Shown one piece after another: positions 60,322 to 64,000 of a DNA stretch of 64,000 nucleotides (positions are counted from its first letter, which is position 1; each line of letters begins with the position of its first letter). The notes beneath the pieces were generated by a model that was given only the letters and a program-made list of their open reading frames with translations, was not told where the DNA came from and made no database searches. The translations under genes were made by a program, and so were the position numbers. This stretch comes from Ideonella paludis. GTDB lineage: Bacteria; Pseudomonadota; Gammaproteobacteria; Burkholderiales; Burkholderiaceae_C. The stretch lies in assembly GCF_018069865.1 (NCBI RefSeq), contig NZ_JAGQDG010000002.1, positions 186,001 to 250,000 on the forward strand, written 5' to 3'.

Positions 60322-61644
60322 TCAAGGTCGATCACGGTGGACCGCATCCACGGTCATGCTCGCGCGTCCATCTGCCCAAACGGCTGTCAATGAGTCCCCT
60401 GCCCTTAACCCTGCCGCCGAGGTCAGTGCTTTGCCATCTTGGCCTTCCACCCAGGCATAGCCACGCGCCAACACGCGCTGGGGATTGAGGGCGTCAAGCC
60501 GGGAGCGCAATATCTGCAGGCCATTGGCCTCGCGCTCCAAGACCAGCGCGCTGGCGGGGGTGAGGCTCTCTCGCCGCTGCTGCAGGGTCGCACGGGCTTG
60601 CCGCAGTTGATGCATCGCACCCTGGGCCAGGCGTGCTTGCAGGGCTGCCAAGCCCGCCTGCTGTAGCCTCAAGCGCTGTCCCGGTTGTTGCAAGCGCAAA
60701 GCGCGCAGGTCAATGTCTTGAGCACAACGGTCCAGCCGCCGGTGCACCGCCGCCTGCAGCCGAGCAGCGCACTGCTGCAGTGATTGCCATTGCGCATCCC
60801 GAGCTGGCGCTACCAACTCCGCCGCGGCGGTGGGCGTCGGCGCACGCAGGTCCGCCGCCAGGTCGGCCAGAGTCAGGTCGGTCTCATGCCCCACGCCACA
60901 CAGCAAAGGCAAGGCGGACGCAGCCACAGCCCTGACCACCCGCTCGTCGTTAAAGGCCCAAAGATCTTCCAGCGAGCCACCGCCTCGGCAAAGCAACAAC
61001 ACCTCAACCTCGGCGCGTTGATTGGCCAAGTGCAGGGCTTGGCACAGCGCAGCCGGTGCTTCAACACCTTGGACCAGGCTGGGGTAGAGAACAAGCCGCA
61101 CATGCGGCGCTCGCCGAGCTAAGGTGGTCAACACATCATGCAAGGCCGCGCCGCTGGCCGAGGTGATCAAACCCACGGCGTGAGGAAAGCGCGGCAGCGG
61201 CCGCTTTCGGCCTGGGTCGAACAAGCCCTGTGCCTCCAGGCGCGCTTTGAGCCTGAGGAATTCTTCATAGAGTGAGCCTGCACCCAAGCGCCGCATGTGC
61301 TCGGCGACCATTTGCAGCTCACCGCGGGCCTCGTACACCGAGAGTCGACCCCGGATTTCGACCTGCTGCCCGTCTTGCGGCGCGAAATCCAGCAACGCCG
61401 CAGAGCGCCGGAACATGGCGCACCGCAGGCCAGCCCCGGCTCCTGAACTGTCCTTGAGGGTGAAGTAACAGTGCCCGCTGGCGGCGCGGGTGAAACCGCT
61501 GAGTTCGCCGCGGACCGTCACGCTGCCAAAGCGGGCCGAGAGTGCATCAGAAACCGCCAAGAGCAGCGCTGAAACACTCCAAGCCAAAGCACCTGGCGCG
61601 GAGCGCCCATTCTGTGCGAGCTCATCACGGCTGTTGGCCATCAT
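60322..61644 (-). CDS. xseA: Exodeoxyribonuclease VII large subunit
   Basis: Catalytic subunit of ExoVII, a single-strand exonuclease; 440 aa. The N-terminal OB fold has SVTVRGELSGFTRAASGHCYFTLKD. The catalytic core has GLITSASGAALHDVL, LLCRGGGSLEDLWAFND and CGVGHETDLTLADL. A helical C-terminal region with many Gln, Arg and Leu follows, ending with the RVLARGYAWV strand region. ATG 61644 (MMANSRDEL) is chosen; a longer frame upstream has no similarity. It is divergent from exbB. XseB is not in the window. Confidence 0.95.
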   Translation of the reverse strand: MMANSRDELAQNGRSAPGALAWSVSALLLAVSDALSARFGSVTVRGELSGFTRAASGHCYFTLKDSSGAGAGLRCAMFRRSAALLDFAPQDGQQVEIRGRLSVYEARGELQMVAEHMRRLGAGSLYEEFLRLKARLEAQGLFDPGRKRPLPRFPHAVGLITSASGAALHDVLTTLARRAPHVRLVLYPSLVQGVEAPAALCQALHLANQRAEVEVLLLCRGGGSLEDLWAFNDERVVRAVAASALPLLCGVGHETDLTLADLAADLRAPTPTAAAELVAPARDAQWQSLQQCAARLQAAVHRRLDRCAQDIDLRALRLQQPGQRLRLQQAGLAALQARLAQGAMHQLRQARATLQQRRESLTPASALVLEREANGLQILRSRLDALNPQRVLARGYAWVEGQDGKALTSAAGLRAGDSLTAVWADGRASMTVDAVHRDRP

Positions 61645-61880
61645 GCTTACATTCCTCGAAAACCCAGTTATTCCATCTGCACAAAAAACAGGCAACCTAG
61701 AGCAAGGCCTGTATTGGCGAGGGCTTGGCGGTTTGTTCCAGCCCTTGCCCACAAAGTTTTCCACAAGCACTGTGGATCTATCGTGCATCAAAGCGAAACG
61801 GGCCGCCCTGACCCGGTTCTACAGGGTTGTTCAGTCCATAATCGTGGGTCGTTTTCGTCGGGCTGCGCCCAGAGGACCCC

Positions 61881-62510
61881 TTGCTGTCGATCATACAAGC
61901 CGCTGGCTGGCCCATTTGGCCGCTTATTTTGTGTTCGGTTGCCGCCTTGGCATTGATTCTTGAGCGTGTCGTCTCGCTGCGCCGTGTCCGAGTCGCTCCC
62001 AAGGGCTTGGTGGAAGAAGTCATCGGCGTGACCCGGCAAGGCCTGCCCAGCGCCGACATGCTAGACAAGCTGGCCCGCAACTCAATACAGGGTCGGGTTC
62101 TGGCCTCTGGTCTGAAAGTAGCGGCTCTCGACTCTCGCACACCAGAGCCCGTCCTGCGCCAAGCCTTCGAGCACGCCGGCAGCGCAGCCGCGCATGAGCT
62201 CAACCGCTATTTGAATGCTCTGGCCACGATCGCCTCTGCCGCGCCCTTGCTGGGCTTGCTCGGCACAGTGATCGGCATGATTGAGATCTTCGGCGCCCAA
62301 GCGCCAGGCAGCGGCGGCAATCCCGCTCAACTGGCTCACGGCATCTCCATAGCGCTCTACAACACAGCGTTTGGCCTGATGGTGGCCATTCCTGCGCTGA
62401 TGTGTCACCGCTATTTCAAGGGTCAAGTCAATGGCTACCTGCACGAGATGGAGCAAGGTGCGGAAAGACTGTTGCACCACTTGGTGCGCTCCCCTCTGCG
62501 CCACCTTTGA
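61881..62510 (+). CDS. exbB: ExbB/TolQ/MotA-family proton channel
   Basis: Inner-membrane proton-channel subunit of 209 aa, partner of the ExbD protein encoded next. Helix one is about 10-30 (WPIWPLILCSVAALALILE); the large cytoplasmic loop ends before AAPLLGLLGTVIGMIEIF and a third helix (ALYNTAFGLMVAIPALM). Start is TTG 61881 with AGAGGA upstream. It powers outer-membrane transport. Context exbB-exbD-lpxK is usual in Burkholderiales; ExbB is preferred over TolQ because no tol genes follow. Confidence 0.92.
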   Translation: MLSIIQAAGWPIWPLILCSVAALALILERVVSLRRVRVAPKGLVEEVIGVTRQGLPSADMLDKLARNSIQGRVLASGLKVAALDSRTPEPVLRQAFEHAGSAAAHELNRYLNALATIASAAPLLGLLGTVIGMIEIFGAQAPGSGGNPAQLAHGISIALYNTAFGLMVAIPALMCHRYFKGQVNGYLHEMEQGAERLLHHLVRSPLRHL

Positions 62511-62527
62511 GATGGGCCAAGCCAGCC

Positions 62528-62956
62528 ATGAAGTTTCGACAGTCCTCTGAAGATGAACCCGAGATCAATCTGATCCCGTTCATCGACGTGCTGCTGGTCA
62601 TCTTGATCTTTCTGATGCTCTCGACCACGTATTCACGTTTCACAGAGCTGCAAGTCACGCTGCCCGTGGCCAATGCCGATGCCACGCGCGAGCGCCCGGC
62701 GGAGATCATCGTCTCGGTCGCGGCGGACGGCCGCGCGTCGATCGATAAGCAGGCCGTCGAGGGTCGGAGTGTGGAGATCTTGGCACTTGCACTGCGCCAA
62801 GCTGCCAGTGAGCGCAAAGACCCTGTGGTGATCATCAGTGCGGATGCCAATGCTGCCCACCAATCCGTGGTCAATGTCTTGGATGCTGCCCGCCGTGTCG
62901 GCTTAGCGCGCATCACCTTCGCCGCTCAAGTGGGCCAAGGTAGCTCAGCGCCCTGA
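62528..62956 (+). CDS. exbD: ExbD/TolR-family biopolymer transport protein
   Basis: Partner of the channel protein, 142 aa. A short cytoplasmic start with PEINLIPFIDVLLVILIFLM contains the proton-relay Asp of the single helix (D-V-L-L-V), followed by a periplasmic domain. It starts 17 bases after exbB and ends 6 bases before lpxK. Together they make the energy-transducing complex with a TonB protein, not encoded here. Confidence 0.93.
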   Translation: MKFRQSSEDEPEINLIPFIDVLLVILIFLMLSTTYSRFTELQVTLPVANADATRERPAEIIVSVAADGRASIDKQAVEGRSVEILALALRQAASERKDPVVIISADANAAHQSVVNVLDAARRVGLARITFAAQVGQGSSAP

Positions 62957-62962
62957 GCTCTC

Positions 62963-64000
62963 ATGGCGCCGCCACACATGCAGCCCGACAGCGTGGCGAG
63001 GCGCCTGGAGCGCAGTTGGTGGCAGGCGCGGCCTGGGGTGTGGCAATGGTGCTTGAGCCCCTTGGCCCTGCTCTACAGTGGGCTGATGTCCCTCCGACGC
63101 CGAGGCTATCGCTGCGGGATGTGGCGCCAGGTTCGCTTGCCCATTCCCGTGGTGGTCGTGGGAAATTACATCGTGGGCGGAGCGGGCAAAACGCCGACCA
63201 CGATGGCTCTGGTCCGCAGCCTTCAAGCCATGGGCTGGACGCCCGGCGTGGTCTCCCGCGGCTATGGGCGTGATGGCGACCATGTCGCGATGATCACCCC
63301 CAGCAGCACACCCGATGCAGTGGGCGACGAGCCCTTGTTGATTTTTCGCCAAACCGGTGTGCCGGTGGCCGTGGGCCGCCGCCGAGCGCAGGCCGCCGCA
63401 GAGCTAATGGCACGCCACCCAGACATCAACCTCATCGTCGCCGATGACGGCCTGCAGCACCTGAGTTTGGCCCGAGATGGGCAGATCGTGGTGTTCGACC
63501 AACGCGGCGCAGGCAACGGCTGGACCTTGCCTGCGGGCCCTCTCCGAGAGCGCATGCCAGTGCGTCTGCCCGCGCATACCTGGGTGGTGTACAACGCCCC
63601 GGCCCCGAGCACTGCGCTGCCCGGCGGACTGGCCGAACGCCGTCTCGCTGGCGCTGTTGGCTTGGAAGCCTGGCGTGCCGGACAGGCTTTTTCACTTGAA
63701 ACGCTCGACATGCTGAAACAGCGTTCTCAAGCCTCGCCGGCTCTGGCGGCCGCGGGCCTGGCTGAGCCTGAACGATTCTTCAGCATGTTGACTGCCGCAG
63801 GATTTCAACTCGAGCGCATGCCGCTGCCCGATCACGCACCAATGCTCACCCGCCCCTGGCCCTCAGACGCGGCGCTGGTGCTGGTGACAGAGAAGGATGC
63901 GGTCAAGCTGAAGCCGGACCCCGCGCTGGATGCCAAGATCTGGGTGGTCGGGCTAGACTTCGCCTTGCCCCCGGCCGTGACGCAGGCCTTGAACGCGCAC
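62963..64000 (+). CDS. lpxK: Tetraacyldisaccharide 4'-kinase LpxK (3' end outside window)
   Basis: Lipid A kinase that adds the 4'-phosphate. The frame is open from ATG 62963 to the right edge (346 codons); LpxK is usually 320-350 aa, so only a little is missing. An N-terminal amphipathic/hydrophobic region (WWQARPGVWQWCLSPLALLYSG) is followed by Walker A GNYIVGGAGKTPTT (67-80), SRGYGR, DEPLLIFR and ADDGLQH (Walker B). An ATG at 62978 is an alternative start. It is placed after exbBD, as in relatives. Confidence 0.95.
   Translation, partial: MAPPHMQPDSVARRLERSWWQARPGVWQWCLSPLALLYSGLMSLRRRGYRCGMWRQVRLPIPVVVVGNYIVGGAGKTPTTMALVRSLQAMGWTPGVVSRGYGRDGDHVAMITPSSTPDAVGDEPLLIFRQTGVPVAVGRRRAQAAAELMARHPDINLIVADDGLQHLSLARDGQIVVFDQRGAGNGWTLPAGPLRERMPVRLPAHTWVVYNAPAPSTALPGGLAERRLAGAVGLEAWRAGQAFSLETLDMLKQRSQASPALAAAGLAEPERFFSMLTAAGFQLERMPLPDHAPMLTRPWPSDAALVLVTEKDAVKLKPDPALDAKIWVVGLDFALPPAVTQALNAH

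Noticed and set aside
61696-61711. LexA box near xseA
   Set aside because: CTGCACAAAAAACAG is one base too short for CTGT-N8-ACAG and lacks the fourth conserved base.

Overview
The window is GC-rich, gene-dense bacterial chromosome from a betaproteobacterium of the order Burkholderiales. The protein families and operon orders fit the Comamonadaceae or the Rubrivivax/Leptothrix group; the genus cannot be fixed from what is here. Supporting blocks are the Bug/TctC binding protein beside a TctDE-type two-component system, the rpsF-priB-rpsR-rplI order, divergent ppsA/ppsR, rimP-nusA-infB-rbfA-truB, cysS-accA-tilS-lysC, exbB-exbD-lpxK, and a ccoI-ccoS-ccoNOQP-ccoG cluster beside hemN and fnr. There is no rRNA operon, insertion sequence, prophage, CRISPR array or obvious transferred island. 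About 62 protein genes and one tRNA are supported; one of them, ccoQ (58 aa), is easy to miss.

Layout. 1-3.1 kb: a truncated tctC-like gene divergent from tctD-tctE. 3.1-7.6 kb: heat-shock block hslR-grpE-dnaK-dnaJ, with two sigma-32-type promoters. 7.7-10 kb: a receiver-TPR regulator and a very small histidine kinase. 10-12.6 kb: a PA0069-type radical SAM gene with an almost perfect LexA box, then dnaB. 12.8-14.4 kb: the ribosomal operon rpsF-priB-rpsR-rplI. 14.4-18.9 kb: ppsA, ppsR and dusA. 18.9-22 kb: a hydrolase, an enoyl-CoA hydratase-family enzyme and an EamA transporter. 22-30.3 kb: typA, truB, rbfA, infB, nusA, rimP. 30.5-33.8 kb: fabI, aceA, an AT-rich spacer, a hypothetical gene and tRNA-Ser. 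33.8-39.7 kb: lysC, tilS, accA, a DNA glycosylase, cysS. 39.8-42.5 kb: two cyclophilins, lpxH, an MtfA-type peptidase. 42.5-45.7 kb: clpA, clpS, csp. 45.9-56.8 kb: the micro-oxic respiration block. 56.9-64 kb: a DUF192 protein, a second two-component system, sodB, xseA, exbB, exbD and a truncated lpxK.

How it fits together. The clearest regulatory logic lies in three places. The chaperone genes have matching sigma-32 promoters with identical 13-base spacers. The cbb3 oxidase block encodes an FNR with all four cluster cysteines, and a near-consensus FNR site at the right distance upstream of ccoN lies inside the last codons of ccoS. The radical SAM gene has an SOS box touching its first possible start codon. 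The aceA promoter carries a perfect 20-bp palindrome.

I did not find a convincing undescribed multi-gene system. The best leads are the compact receiver-TPR/minimal-kinase pair, the SOS-box radical SAM gene, the aceA palindrome and AT-rich spacer, and the small unassigned proteins at the end of the cco operon. All calls come from reading the sequence; no database search was possible.
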